Shown in pieces: positions 44,444-52,866 of a stretch of DNA of 64,000 nucleotides. This stretch comes from Betaproteobacteria bacterium (GTDB lineage Bacteria; Pseudomonadota; Gammaproteobacteria; Burkholderiales; SG8-41). How positions within the stretch are numbered: position 1 is the first letter of the stretch; each line of letters opens with the position of its first letter. The translations under genes and the position numbers were made by a program. The stretch covers positions 1 through 64,000 of the forward strand of contig JANYDM010000015.1 in the NCBI GenBank assembly GCA_025363575.1. Reading direction: 5' to 3'. The notes under the pieces are model-generated. The model did not search any database. It was given only the letters and a program-made list of their open reading frames with translations, and was not told the origin of the DNA.

Positions 44444-45721
44444 ATGAACGCTCAAATTGCAACCGCGCAGGACATTGAGTCGCCGTACGCGTGGACACGG
44501 CTTTTCGTGTCGCTCGCGCTGATGACTATCGGCGGCTCCGGCATGTATACAGTGAGCGTGGTTCTGCCGCATATCCAGGCTGAATTCGGAGTCGCGCGCG
44601 GCGATGCGTCGCTGCCATACACGATGGCGATGGTTGGCTTCGGTCTCGGTGGCGTAATGATGGGCAAACTTGCGGACCGCTTCGGCGTGCTGGTGCCGGT
44701 CGCGATCGGCGCGATTTTTCTCGGCGGCGGATTCATCGCCGCCGGAGCGGCGGGGAGCCTATGGCAGTTCAGCCTCGCACAGGGCGTGCTGATGGCCTTT
44801 CTGGGCTGCTCCGCGACGTTTGCTCCGCTGGTCGCGGATACCTCGCAGTGGTTCTCGCGCCGGCGCGGCATCGCAATCGCCATCTGCATGAGCGGCAACT
44901 ACCTCGCGGGCGCGGTGTGGTCGCCTATCGTCCAGCACTTCGTCGACAGCGTAGGCTGGCGTCAGACTTATACGGGCATGGGCGTGTTCTGCCTCGTCAG
45001 CATGCTGCCGCTCGCGTTCATGGTATTGCGCAAGCTCCCACCGCTGCACGTGCAGCATGCCGCGCCGCCGGAGGCCTTGTCCGCGCAGACGATACAGCAT
45101 GCAGTGCACGCAGAGTCGGCGCGTCCGCTCGGTTTCTCGCCGGCGGCATTGCAGACGTTGTTGTGCATCGCCGGCGTCGCCTGCTGTGTCGCGATGTCGA
45201 TGCCGCAGGTGCATATCGTCGCGTATTGCGGCGACCTGGGTTTCGGCTTCGCGCGCGGCGCGGAAATGCTGTCGTTGATGCTGGGCGCGGGCATCGTCAG
45301 CCGGCTGATCTCGGGCTGGATCTCCGATCGCATCGGCGGCTTGCGCACGCTGCTGCTCGGGTCGGTGCTGCAGGGCGTGGCGCTGCTCGCCTTCCTGTTC
45401 ACCAACGGCATCACGTCGTTGTACGTGGTATCCGCGATGTTCGGTTTATTTCAGGGCGGCATCGTGCCGAGCTACGCACTCATCGTGCGCGAGTATTTCA
45501 CGCCGAAGGAGGCGGGCGCGCGCGTCGGGACCGTGCTGATGGCAACCCTGTTCGGCATGGCGCTGGGCGGCTGGATGTCTGGCGCGATTTTTGACCTGAC
45601 CGGTTCCTATCGCGCCGCATTTCTCAACGGCACGGCGTGGAACCTGCTCAACGTGAGCATCGTCCTGTTCCTGATTTACCGCGCACGCGGCGGCCGGCCG
45701 TTCGTCGCTGCCGCTGCTTAG
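44444..45721 (+). CDS. MFS transporter
   Basis: This 425-residue inner-membrane transporter has about twelve hydrophobic segments. Motif A is GKLADRFGVLVPV in the first half, and the matching second-half motif is SGWISDRIGGLRTLL. GMYTVSVVLPHIQAEFGV near the N-terminus recalls organic-acid transporters such as the OFA group. A TATAAA at 44425-44430 lies just before the ATG and no Shine-Dalgarno is visible, so it may have a very short leader. It diverges from the RidA/amidohydrolase run and overlaps the gamma-glutamyltransferase stop by four bases. Confidence 0.85.
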   Translation: MNAQIATAQDIESPYAWTRLFVSLALMTIGGSGMYTVSVVLPHIQAEFGVARGDASLPYTMAMVGFGLGGVMMGKLADRFGVLVPVAIGAIFLGGGFIAAGAAGSLWQFSLAQGVLMAFLGCSATFAPLVADTSQWFSRRRGIAIAICMSGNYLAGAVWSPIVQHFVDSVGWRQTYTGMGVFCLVSMLPLAFMVLRKLPPLHVQHAAPPEALSAQTIQHAVHAESARPLGFSPAALQTLLCIAGVACCVAMSMPQVHIVAYCGDLGFGFARGAEMLSLMLGAGIVSRLISGWISDRIGGLRTLLLGSVLQGVALLAFLFTNGITSLYVVSAMFGLFQGGIVPSYALIVREYFTPKEAGARVGTVLMATLFGMALGGWMSGAIFDLTGSYRAAFLNGTAWNLLNVSIVLFLIYRARGGRPFVAAAA

Positions 45722-47592
45722 TACGCAATCGCGTAGCAGTCGCGGCGCCGCTCGCCGCCCGCAATGCGGCTGCCGGTGGCCGGATCGACCATGACGACAG
45801 TCGCGCAGCCGTTCATGCTGTAGGGACGGATTTTTTGCGCGTTGTGGCCGCGTTTCTTCAGCTCGTCGATGATCGCATCGGGAATGTTGGATTCGATGTT
45901 GAGCACATTCAATCCTGTATTGTGCGGCCAGAACGAGCCGTGGAAATGCAGCGTCTGCACGCGCGGCCATTCGAACGCGGTGTGCAGGTTCGGATACCAG
46001 TCGGGCCAGAACTCGACGATGTCGAGGAAGGCTTGCAGCACGGTTTGCTCCTGGTTGTCGCCGCCGGGCGACCCTATCGCCATGAACGGCTGCCCGTTGC
46101 GCAGCACGAGGCCCGGCGTCAGCGTGTAGCGCGGACGCGCGCGCGGGCGCAATTGCGCGGCGCGCGTCTTGTCGAGCCAGAACTGCTCGCCGCGTATGCT
46201 CATGCCAATGCCGGTCTTGCCGAGGATCACGGCGCCCGGGATCCAGCCGCCGCTCGGCGTGCTGTCGAAGATATTGCCGTCCTTGTCGATAATCGCGATG
46301 TGCGTCGTGTCTTTGATCGCGTTGGCGACCGGTTCCGCGTCGGGCAAAGGCGCATCCGGCTTCTGCTCTTCGCGGATATTCGCGACCCAGTACTTCCATT
46401 CCTTCACTTTCGAATCGTACGGCAGCGGATCGCCCGCAACGAACGTGCGATTCGCGCGCTGCGGATCGATCAGTTTCGCGCGTTCCTTCGCGTAAGCTTT
46501 TGATAGTAGTCCCTCCGCCGGCGTGTTAACGAAGTCGGGATCGCCGTAATACGTGTCGCGGTCGGCATAGGCGAGTTTCAGCGCTTCGACCACCGTATGC
46601 AGATAGTCGGCGCTGTTGAGCTTCATCGATTTCAAGTCGAAGTTCTCAAGGATGTTGAGCGCCTGCAGCAGCACCGGCCCCTGGCTGCCGAACGCATGCT
46701 TGTAAACCTCAAAACCGCGGTAGGTGGTCATCGCCGGCGCTTCAACCCGCGCGTAGAACTCCGAGAAATCGGCGAGCTCGAACGGCGCGTCATGTTGCTT
46801 GAGAAACGTGACCATCTCGCGCGCGATGTCGCCTTTGTAAAAGCGATCGCGCGCGGCGGCGATGCCGGCTTTGCGGCCCTGCGCCTTGCCCGTGCGTTCG
46901 GCGTCGACCATGCGCTTCAACGTATTCGCGAGCGTTGGAAACTTGAGCGTGTCGCCGGGCGAGTACAGCGTGCCGTCGGGTTTCAGCCAGTACGCGCGAT
47001 TGTCGGGCCATTGCTCGATGAATTTCAGCTGGTCCTTGATGCGGGCCGCCGTGCGCGGGCGCAACGGGAAGCCGCTTTCGGCGTATTGGATCGCGCGCGC
47101 CGACACTTCTTCGAAACTCATCGTGCCCCAGCGCTCGAGCACGGTGAGCGCCGCATGCAGAGCGCCCGGAATCACCGCAGGGTCTAGACCTTTGCCGTTG
47201 AGGGTTTTGTTGTGCGCGGTGTACCAGTCGATGGTCGCGCCTTTGGGCGCCCAGCCCTGGCCGACGATTGAAACGACTTTGCCGGTGCTTTTTGGATACA
47301 CAAGCACGAGCGCTTCGCCGCCGAGGCTGTAAAGATCCTGCTCGACGACACCGCCGACGAGCAGCGCCGCGACGCCGGCATCGAATGCGTTGCCGCCACG
47401 CACAAGGATTTCGAAGGCCGCCGCGGTCGTCAGCGGGTGGCCGGCGGAGATGCCGGCATTAGGTCCCATGACAAGCGGGCGCTCCGCCGCAAGTGCTGCC
47501 GCGCAGCAGAATCCGGCTGCTGCCAGCGCGGCCAGCAATTGCCGCGAACGTCGCATCACGGCCCTGGACGTCCGGGTATTCCATCCAAACAT
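45718..47592 (-). CDS. Gamma-glutamyltransferase family protein, secreted
   Basis: This 624-residue protein cleaves or transfers gamma-glutamyl groups, as from glutathione, in the periplasm. The leader is RQLLAALAAAGFCCAAALA. GPNAGISAGHPLTTAAAFEILVRGGNAFDAGVAAL matches the substrate region, and KDTTHIAIIDKDGN holds the autoprocessing nucleophile Thr429. NMNT-like substrate contacts are less clear, and STPSGGW replaces the usual loop. This suggests a diverged acceptor or a related N-terminal-nucleophile acylase. The ATG at 47592 follows GGAGGAT. Confidence 0.88.
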   Translation of the reverse strand: MFGWNTRTSRAVMRRSRQLLAALAAAGFCCAAALAAERPLVMGPNAGISAGHPLTTAAAFEILVRGGNAFDAGVAALLVGGVVEQDLYSLGGEALVLVYPKSTGKVVSIVGQGWAPKGATIDWYTAHNKTLNGKGLDPAVIPGALHAALTVLERWGTMSFEEVSARAIQYAESGFPLRPRTAARIKDQLKFIEQWPDNRAYWLKPDGTLYSPGDTLKFPTLANTLKRMVDAERTGKAQGRKAGIAAARDRFYKGDIAREMVTFLKQHDAPFELADFSEFYARVEAPAMTTYRGFEVYKHAFGSQGPVLLQALNILENFDLKSMKLNSADYLHTVVEALKLAYADRDTYYGDPDFVNTPAEGLLSKAYAKERAKLIDPQRANRTFVAGDPLPYDSKVKEWKYWVANIREEQKPDAPLPDAEPVANAIKDTTHIAIIDKDGNIFDSTPSGGWIPGAVILGKTGIGMSIRGEQFWLDKTRAAQLRPRARPRYTLTPGLVLRNGQPFMAIGSPGGDNQEQTVLQAFLDIVEFWPDWYPNLHTAFEWPRVQTLHFHGSFWPHNTGLNVLNIESNIPDAIIDELKKRGHNAQKIRPYSMNGCATVVMVDPATGSRIAGGERRRDCYAIAY

Positions 47593-47659
47593 GGCGCTAT
47601 CCTCCGTCTGAGCGCACATAGTAGCAGTAGCGAAATATGCGCGCGGCGACCGCGAGCCA

Positions 47660-47689
47660 GCGACAAAACGATATTTTAGGGGTTACAAT
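47660..47689 (+). promoter_or_regulatory. Candidate sigma70 promoter for the iron-sulfur/molybdoenzyme genes
   Basis: GCGACA (47660-47665) and TACAAT (47684-47689) are 18 bases apart, matching four and five of six consensus positions. The gene start is about 100 bases downstream. Confidence 0.35.
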
Positions 47690-47787
47690 CGTTTTCCAAA
47701 AAAATGTCAGCGCCCCCTGTGTGGCCGGCGCGGCAAAGCAGGGAGAAGCGCAAGTCCACATATCTATTACGGCGGGAGGAGCTCGAA

Positions 47788-48237
47788 ATGGCAAGCCTGA
47801 ATATCAACGGAAAAACCCAGCAGGTCGATGTCGATCCGTCGACCCCATTGTTATGGGCATTGCGCGAACAGGTCGGTTTGACGGGCACCAAGTACGGCTG
47901 CGGCATTGCGCAGTGCGGCGCGTGCACCGTGCATATCGATGGCGCCGCCGTGCGCTCCTGCGTGATGCCGGTCGCCGCCGTAGCGGGCAAAAAAATCACG
48001 ACGATCGAAGGCCTCGCGGCCAACGGCACGCTGACCAAAGTGCAGCAGGCGTGGCTCGATCACGAGGTGCCGCAATGCGGCTACTGCCAGTCGGGCATGA
48101 TCATGGCGGCGGCGGCGCTCTTGAAGCAGAAGCCGAAGCCCACCGACGCCGACATCGACGCTGCAATGACCAACATCTGCCGCTGCGGCACCTTCCAACA
48201 AGTGCGCGACGCGATCCACGCCGCCGCCAAAGCCTGA
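47788..48237 (+). CDS. iorA: 2Fe-2S subunit of isoquinoline 1-oxidoreductase-type molybdenum hydroxylase
   Basis: This 149-residue electron-transfer subunit holds two 2Fe-2S clusters. C38, C43, C46 and C58 lie in [23 protein letters not shown], and C97, C100, C130 and C132 lie in QCGYCQSGM and ICRCG. It passes electrons from the molybdenum centre to an external acceptor. The ATG at 47788 follows GGGAGGAG; the frame upstream is not used. Ten bases separate it from the large subunit. No separate FAD subunit is present, as expected for this subgroup. Confidence 0.92.
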   Translation: MASLNINGKTQQVDVDPSTPLLWALREQVGLTGTKYGCGIAQCGACTVHIDGAAVRSCVMPVAAVAGKKITTIEGLAANGTLTKVQQAWLDHEVPQCGYCQSGMIMAAAALLKQKPKPTDADIDAAMTNICRCGTFQQVRDAIHAAAKA

Positions 48238-48247
48238 GAGGGACGCC

Positions 48248-50446
48248 ATGACTACCGCCAGCCAGAAAACCAATAAGCCCAATCTCAGCCGCCGCTCTTT
48301 CATTATCTCGTCCGCCGCCGTCGGCAGCGGGCTTGCGCTGGGCCTGAATATTCCGTTCGGCTCGTCCGTCGTGCGCGCCGCCGACGGCTCGCCTGAAGTC
48401 AACGCATGGGTCGTCATTCGGCCCGACGATACCGTCGTCATCCGCATCGCGCGCACGGAGATGGGCCAGGGCACTTTGACCGGCCTCGCGCAGATGGTCG
48501 CGGAAGAACTCGAGTGCGACTGGAACAAGGTCACGACCGAATATCCGACACCGGGACAGAGCGTGGCGCGCAAGCGCGCGTGGGGCGATTTCTCCACGGG
48601 CGGCAGCCGCGGCATCCGCGAATCGAACGAATACGTGCGGCGCGGCGGCGCCACCGCGCGCGTCATGCTGGTCCAGGCCGCAGCCGACGAATGGAAAGTG
48701 CCGGCTACGGAATGCACCGTCTCGAACGGCGTGATCACGCATGCAGGATCGAATCGCACGACGACGTACGGGAAAGTCGCGGAAGCTGCGGCGAAAATCA
48801 CGCCGCCGAAAGATGTGCCGCTCAAAGACCCGAAAGACTGGAAGATCATCGGCAAGGGCATCAAGCGCCTGGATACGGTGGAGAAGTTGACCGGCAAGGC
48901 CGTGTACGGCGTCGACTTCAAGCTGCCCGGCATGCTGAACGCGACGATCAAGGAATGCCCGGTGTTCGGCGGCAAGGTCAAGAGTTTCGATGCAGCCAAA
49001 GTCGAGAAGATGAAGGGCGTGCGCAAGGTCGTGCAGGTCGGCGACACCGCGGTGGCCGTCGTCGCCGATACCTGGTGGCAGGCGAAAGTGGCAATGGATG
49101 CCTTGCCGATTGTGTGGGACGAAGGCGACAACGCCAAGGTGTCGAGCGCAACGATTGCAGCGACGCTGAAAGAAGGCCTCGATGCCGAGCAGGCGTTCGT
49201 CGGCAACAAGAACGGCGACGCGAAAACGGCGCTGGCTGGCGCGGCCAAAAAAGTCGAGGCCGTCTACGCCTATCCGTACCTGAACCACGCGCCGATGGAG
49301 CCGATGAATGCGACCGCGCGCTATACGCCGGACAAGTGTGAAGTCTGGTGCGGCACGCAGAACGGCGAAGCCGCCTTTGCGGCGACGCTGGCGGCCTCGG
49401 GCCTGCCCGCCGACAAATGCGATGTGTATAAATTCCTGCTTGGCGGCGCGTTTGGCCAGCGCGGCGCGTTTCACGATTTTGTGCGCCAGGCCGTGCTCAT
49501 AGCGAAGCAGATGCCGGGCACACCGGTGAAATTGCTGTGGACGCGCGAAGAAGACATGACGCAGGGCCGCTATCACCCGGTGACACAGTGCAAGCTCGTC
49601 GGCGGATTCGATGCGAACAACAATCTGACCGGCCTGCACATGCGCATTTCGGGCCAGTCGATTCTTGCCGCGGTGCGCCCGGAAGCCATGCAAAACGGCG
49701 CCGATCCCGCGACGTTCCAGGGCGTTTCGCCGAGCGGCGAGTTCGAGTACGGCTACAGCGCTATCCCGAACCTCCTGATCGACCACGCGATGCGCAATCC
49801 GCACGTGCCGCCGGGCTTCTGGCGCGGCGTCAACATCAACCAGAACGCGATCTACGTCGAATGCTTCATGGACGAGCTCGCGCACTCGGTCGGCCAGGAT
49901 CCGCTCGAGTTCCGCCGCAAGCTGATGGCGAAAAACCCCAAGCACCTGGCCGTGCTGAATGCCGTCGCCGAGCGCGCAGGCTGGGGCAAGCCGGCGCCGA
50001 AAGGCGTGTTCCGTGGGCTCGCGCAAATGAAGGCATTCAACAGCTATGTCGCAGCGTGCGCGGAAGTGTCGGTGACCGGCGGCAACAAGGTCAAAGTGCA
50101 TCGCATCATTGCCGCAACCGATCCCGGTTACGCGGTCAATCCTGCGCAAATTGAGCGCCAGATCGCGGGCTCGTTCGTCTACGGGCTGTCGGCGTTGTTC
50201 CTGCAGGAGTGCACGGTCAAGAACGGCCGCATCGAGCAGACCAACTTCAACACGTTCAACTCGATGCGCATCGCGCAGATGCCCAAGGTCGAATCCATCG
50301 TCATGCCGTCAGGCGGTTTCTGGGGCGGAATTGGCGAACCGACAATCTGCGTGGCGGCGCCGGCCGTGCTTAACGCGATGTTCGCCGCGACCGGTAAGCG
50401 CATCCGCTCGTTTCCGCTCAAGAACCACGGCATCACGCTGGTGTGA
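48248..50446 (+). CDS. iorB: Molybdopterin-binding subunit of isoquinoline 1-oxidoreductase-type enzyme
   Basis: This 732-residue protein oxidises N-heterocycles or aldehydes by hydroxylation with water. A Tat leader (LSRRSFIISSAAVGSGLALG, residues 13-32) shows that the folded holoenzyme is exported. ARTEMGQGTLTGLAQMVAEEL and LGGAFGQRG are cofactor-contact motifs, and the catalytic Glu is Glu697 in GFWGGIGEPT. The family also includes aldehyde oxidases, so the substrate is not fixed. It forms a pair with the iron-sulfur gene. The long antisense frame across it is a codon-bias artefact. Confidence 0.92.
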   Translation: MTTASQKTNKPNLSRRSFIISSAAVGSGLALGLNIPFGSSVVRAADGSPEVNAWVVIRPDDTVVIRIARTEMGQGTLTGLAQMVAEELECDWNKVTTEYPTPGQSVARKRAWGDFSTGGSRGIRESNEYVRRGGATARVMLVQAAADEWKVPATECTVSNGVITHAGSNRTTTYGKVAEAAAKITPPKDVPLKDPKDWKIIGKGIKRLDTVEKLTGKAVYGVDFKLPGMLNATIKECPVFGGKVKSFDAAKVEKMKGVRKVVQVGDTAVAVVADTWWQAKVAMDALPIVWDEGDNAKVSSATIAATLKEGLDAEQAFVGNKNGDAKTALAGAAKKVEAVYAYPYLNHAPMEPMNATARYTPDKCEVWCGTQNGEAAFAATLAASGLPADKCDVYKFLLGGAFGQRGAFHDFVRQAVLIAKQMPGTPVKLLWTREEDMTQGRYHPVTQCKLVGGFDANNNLTGLHMRISGQSILAAVRPEAMQNGADPATFQGVSPSGEFEYGYSAIPNLLIDHAMRNPHVPPGFWRGVNINQNAIYVECFMDELAHSVGQDPLEFRRKLMAKNPKHLAVLNAVAERAGWGKPAPKGVFRGLAQMKAFNSYVAACAEVSVTGGNKVKVHRIIAATDPGYAVNPAQIERQIAGSFVYGLSALFLQECTVKNGRIEQTNFNTFNSMRIAQMPKVESIVMPSGGFWGGIGEPTICVAAPAVLNAMFAATGKRIRSFPLKNHGITLV

Positions 50447-50463
50447 GGCGGTAAAGGATGAAG

Positions 50464-50517
50464 GACAGTCCCCGCGACTCGTTAGCCGCAGGCCCGTTTG
50501 CGGGAGCGGGGACCGTC
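50464..50517. repeat. REP-like palindrome
   Basis: GACAGTCCCCGC (50464-50475) and GCGGGGACCGTC (50506-50517) are inverted repeats with one mismatch. An inner stem CCGCA/TGCGG (50486-50490/50499-50503) makes a cruciform-type hairpin. It lies between the molybdoenzyme stop and soxY, and could act as a terminator or be a dispersed repetitive extragenic element. Confidence 0.6.
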
Positions 50518-50562
50518 GAGCGACGTATTGCAGCTTGAATATTTACCGCCGCTTCAGAGCGA

Positions 50563-50618
50563 GAGGAATGAGGAATGAGGAGACGTAAAACTCGATCCTC
50601 GATCCTCGAACCTCAATC
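50563..50618. repeat. Heptanucleotide tandem repeats spanning the soxY start
   Basis: GAGGAAT is repeated twice (50563-50576) and followed by GAGG. After 10 bases a CTCGATC-type unit is repeated four times (50591-50618: CTCGATC, CTCGATC, CTCGAAC, CTCAATC). The first block contains the ribosome-binding site and ATG of soxY and the second lies inside its first codons. The two blocks are roughly inverted copies of each other. Confidence 0.75.
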
Positions 50619-51084
50619 CTGTCCCGGCCGCCGTACGTTTCTTGCAGCCGCGGGCAAGCTGACTGTCGCGGCTTTCCTGCCCGCGACCGCCGCAGCCCAA
50701 CTGAACCGCACCCAGCCTAACAACATGCCGGAAGTCATCCGGCGGCTCGCCGGCGGCGCGCAGATCAATCCGGGCAAAGTCAAAATCACGCTGCCGCCGC
50801 TCGTGGAAAACGGCCACCTCGTGCCGCTCACCGTCAGCGTAGAAAGTCCGATGACGGCGACGGATTACGTGAAGGCGATCCATGTCTTCACCGACAAGAA
50901 TCCGTTGCCGGAAGTCATCAGCTTTTACCTGGGACCGCAGGCGGGGCGCGCGACGTTTAGCACGCGCGTGCGGCTCGCCGACTCGGAAAACGCCATTGCG
51001 ATTGCGCAGATGAGCGACGGCTCCTTGTGGTCCGATCGCGTGTACGTGGTCGTCACCACCGCGGCGTGTCTCGAAGAGCTCTAA
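50575..51084 (+). CDS. soxY: SoxY-type carrier protein lacking the GGCGG tail
   Basis: The product is 169 residues long. GRRTFLAAAGKLTVAAFLPATAAA is a Tat leader, so export is expected. The mature part has VKITLPPLVENGHLVPLTVSVESPM, AIHVFTDKNPLPEVISFYL and STRVRLADSENAIAIAQM, all matching SoxY. True SoxY carries intermediates on the Cys of a C-terminal GGCGG. Here the end is TTAACLEEL, which keeps a Cys but without the flexible Gly arm. No soxA, soxX, soxB or soxCD genes are near. The first codons run through heptanucleotide repeats. Confidence 0.8.
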   Translation: MRRRKTRSSILEPQSCPGRRTFLAAAGKLTVAAFLPATAAAQLNRTQPNNMPEVIRRLAGGAQINPGKVKITLPPLVENGHLVPLTVSVESPMTATDYVKAIHVFTDKNPLPEVISFYLGPQAGRATFSTRVRLADSENAIAIAQMSDGSLWSDRVYVVVTTAACLEEL

Positions 51085-51085
51085 C

Positions 51086-51406
51086 GTGGCCGTCGCCCGC
51101 ATCAACGTGCCGAAGACCGCGCAGCGCGGCGAGATCATCGAGATCCGCACGCTGATCAGCCACGCGATGGAGACCGGCTACCGCCGCGATTATCTGGGCA
51201 AAACGCTGCCGCGCGATATCATCACCGAATTCAAATGCAGCTATAACGGCGCCGAAGTTTGCCGCGCCGTGTTTCATCCGGCGATCGCGGCCAACCCGTA
51301 CATGGTGTTTCCAGTGCGCATCACCGAAAGCGGCACCCTGCAGTTCACGTGGAGCGGCGACAACGGCTTCACGCAGACCGAATCGGCGCAAATCAGCGTC
51401 GCCTGA
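51086..51406 (+). CDS. soxZ: SoxZ-type sulfur carrier partner
   Basis: The product is 106 residues long. ARINVPKTAQRGEIIEIRTLISHAMETGYRRD and IITEFKCSYNGAEVCRAVFHPAIAANPYMVFPVRITESGTLQFTWSGDNG are typical of SoxZ, the immunoglobulin-fold partner of SoxY. The start is a GTG one base after the soxY stop, so the pair is coupled and should form the SoxYZ heterodimer. The partner enzymes are absent here. The pair may serve a non-thiosulfate sulfur step, or be associated with the neighbouring molybdoenzyme; both are inference. Confidence 0.85.
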   Translation: MAVARINVPKTAQRGEIIEIRTLISHAMETGYRRDYLGKTLPRDIITEFKCSYNGAEVCRAVFHPAIAANPYMVFPVRITESGTLQFTWSGDNGFTQTESAQISVA

Positions 51407-51450
51407 ACGGCGCTGCGCCCGCAGCACAATCACGAAAGGAGTTGCGTTCT

Positions 51451-52866
51451 TTGAGTATGAGTGAATTGCACGCGCCCGCCGTTGCCCCAACGCGCGAGCT
51501 TGCGCAGTGGGCGTCCGCATTGCGCTATGAAGATTTGCCGACCGCGGTCGTCGCGAAGGCCCGCACCTGCGTGCTCGACGCGCTCGGCGTTTGCCTGTTC
51601 GGCTCGACGCTCGCATCGGTGCAGAAACTCGCAGCGATGGTCGCAGAAGAAAACTGCGCGCCGCAGGCGGCGGTGTTCGGGCTGCCGATGCGCACGTCGG
51701 CTTCGCAAGCAGCTTTGATTAATGCAGCGTCGGCGCATGCTTTCCAGCTCGACGAGATTCATATCGAAGCGACTTTGCATCCGGGCGCGATTGCGGTCCC
51801 CGTCGCGCTTGCCATCGCCGAAGCGGGCGGCGGCGCCAGCGGCCGCGAGTTGATTGTCGCGCTGGTCGCGGGCTACGAAGTCGGTCTGCGCGTCGGGCTC
51901 TCGGCGAAAGGCGGTATGTTTGCGCGTGGCTATCACAATCAGGGCACGACCGGCGCATTTGTCGCCGGCGCCACGGCGGCGCGCCTGATGAAGTTGAACG
52001 CCGATCAGACGCAGCACGCACTCGGCCTCGCGGGTTCGCAGGCCGCCGGCCTGATGGCGGTACAGGAAGGTGCGATGGCAAAGGGTTTTCATTCCGGGCG
52101 CGCGGCGCAAAGCGGCATCTACGCGGCGAGGCTCGCGAAGCTCGGCTACACCGGAATTCCCGACGTGCTCGAGACACGCTATGGCGGCTTCCTGAGCGCT
52201 CTCGTCGGTGATTACCAGCTCGATCCATTGACCGCCGAACTCGGCAAGCGCTGGGAGATGCTCAAAGTCGGCTTCAAGCCGGCGCCGGCATCCAATGGCA
52301 GCATTGTGGCGATGGCTGCGCTCGACAGCATAATGCGCGAGCATGCGCTTGCCGCCGACGATATCGAGAGCGTGACTGCGTACGTAAGCACGAACACGCT
52401 GCATCATTGCGGCTGGGAATACGATCCTGCAAAAATCCAGGGTGTGCTCGCGGCGCAAATGAACTTGCGCTACGGCATGGCGGTGATCGCACTCGAGCGC
52501 AAGGCAACTGCGGCGCAATTCACCGAGCAGAAGATGCGCGACCCGGTGATTCTAGATTTCGTGCGGCGCGTCAGCGTCGAGCTCGAGGCGAAATTCGACG
52601 GCAGCGGCGGCAAGTATCGTGTTGCCTGCCGCGCCCGGGTCGTGTGCCGCAGCGGTGCGCATCACGATGCAGAAGTGCTTTATCGCAAAGGCAGTTTCGA
52701 AGACCCGATGAGCGACGCTGAAATAGATGAGAAATTCATGGAGTTATCCGGCAAAAGCATTTCGTCTTCGACTGCACAACGCATCGCAGCCATTGTCGCA
52801 AAGCTTGACGCGGCCGAAAACTCGAATGCGCTGACCGATTTGCTCGTGGTGCCGAAGAAAGGATGA
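51451..52866 (+). CDS. MmgE/PrpD family protein
   Basis: This 471-residue protein belongs to the 2-methylcitrate dehydratase family, which dehydrates or isomerises tricarboxylates; many members act on other acids. DALGVCLFGSTLASVQKLAAMVAEE, HPGAIAVPVALAIAEAGGASG-type and FHSGRAAQSGIYAARLAKLGYTG segments are typical. The TTG at 51451 is preferred because GGAG lies nine bases upstream; the ATG two codons on is too far. Its stop overlaps the start of a Bug receptor, so a tricarboxylate-like substrate is a fair inference. Confidence 0.85.
   Translation: MSMSELHAPAVAPTRELAQWASALRYEDLPTAVVAKARTCVLDALGVCLFGSTLASVQKLAAMVAEENCAPQAAVFGLPMRTSASQAALINAASAHAFQLDEIHIEATLHPGAIAVPVALAIAEAGGGASGRELIVALVAGYEVGLRVGLSAKGGMFARGYHNQGTTGAFVAGATAARLMKLNADQTQHALGLAGSQAAGLMAVQEGAMAKGFHSGRAAQSGIYAARLAKLGYTGIPDVLETRYGGFLSALVGDYQLDPLTAELGKRWEMLKVGFKPAPASNGSIVAMAALDSIMREHALAADDIESVTAYVSTNTLHHCGWEYDPAKIQGVLAAQMNLRYGMAVIALERKATAAQFTEQKMRDPVILDFVRRVSVELEAKFDGSGGKYRVACRARVVCRSGAHHDAEVLYRKGSFEDPMSDAEIDEKFMELSGKSISSSTAQRIAAIVAKLDAAENSNALTDLLVVPKKG

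Noticed and set aside
48101..50149. Long minus-strand open frame (682 codons) opposite the molybdoenzyme
   Set aside because: It is an Arg/His/Ala-rich shadow product with no motifs. The plus-strand gene has the Tat leader, cofactor motifs and catalytic Glu.
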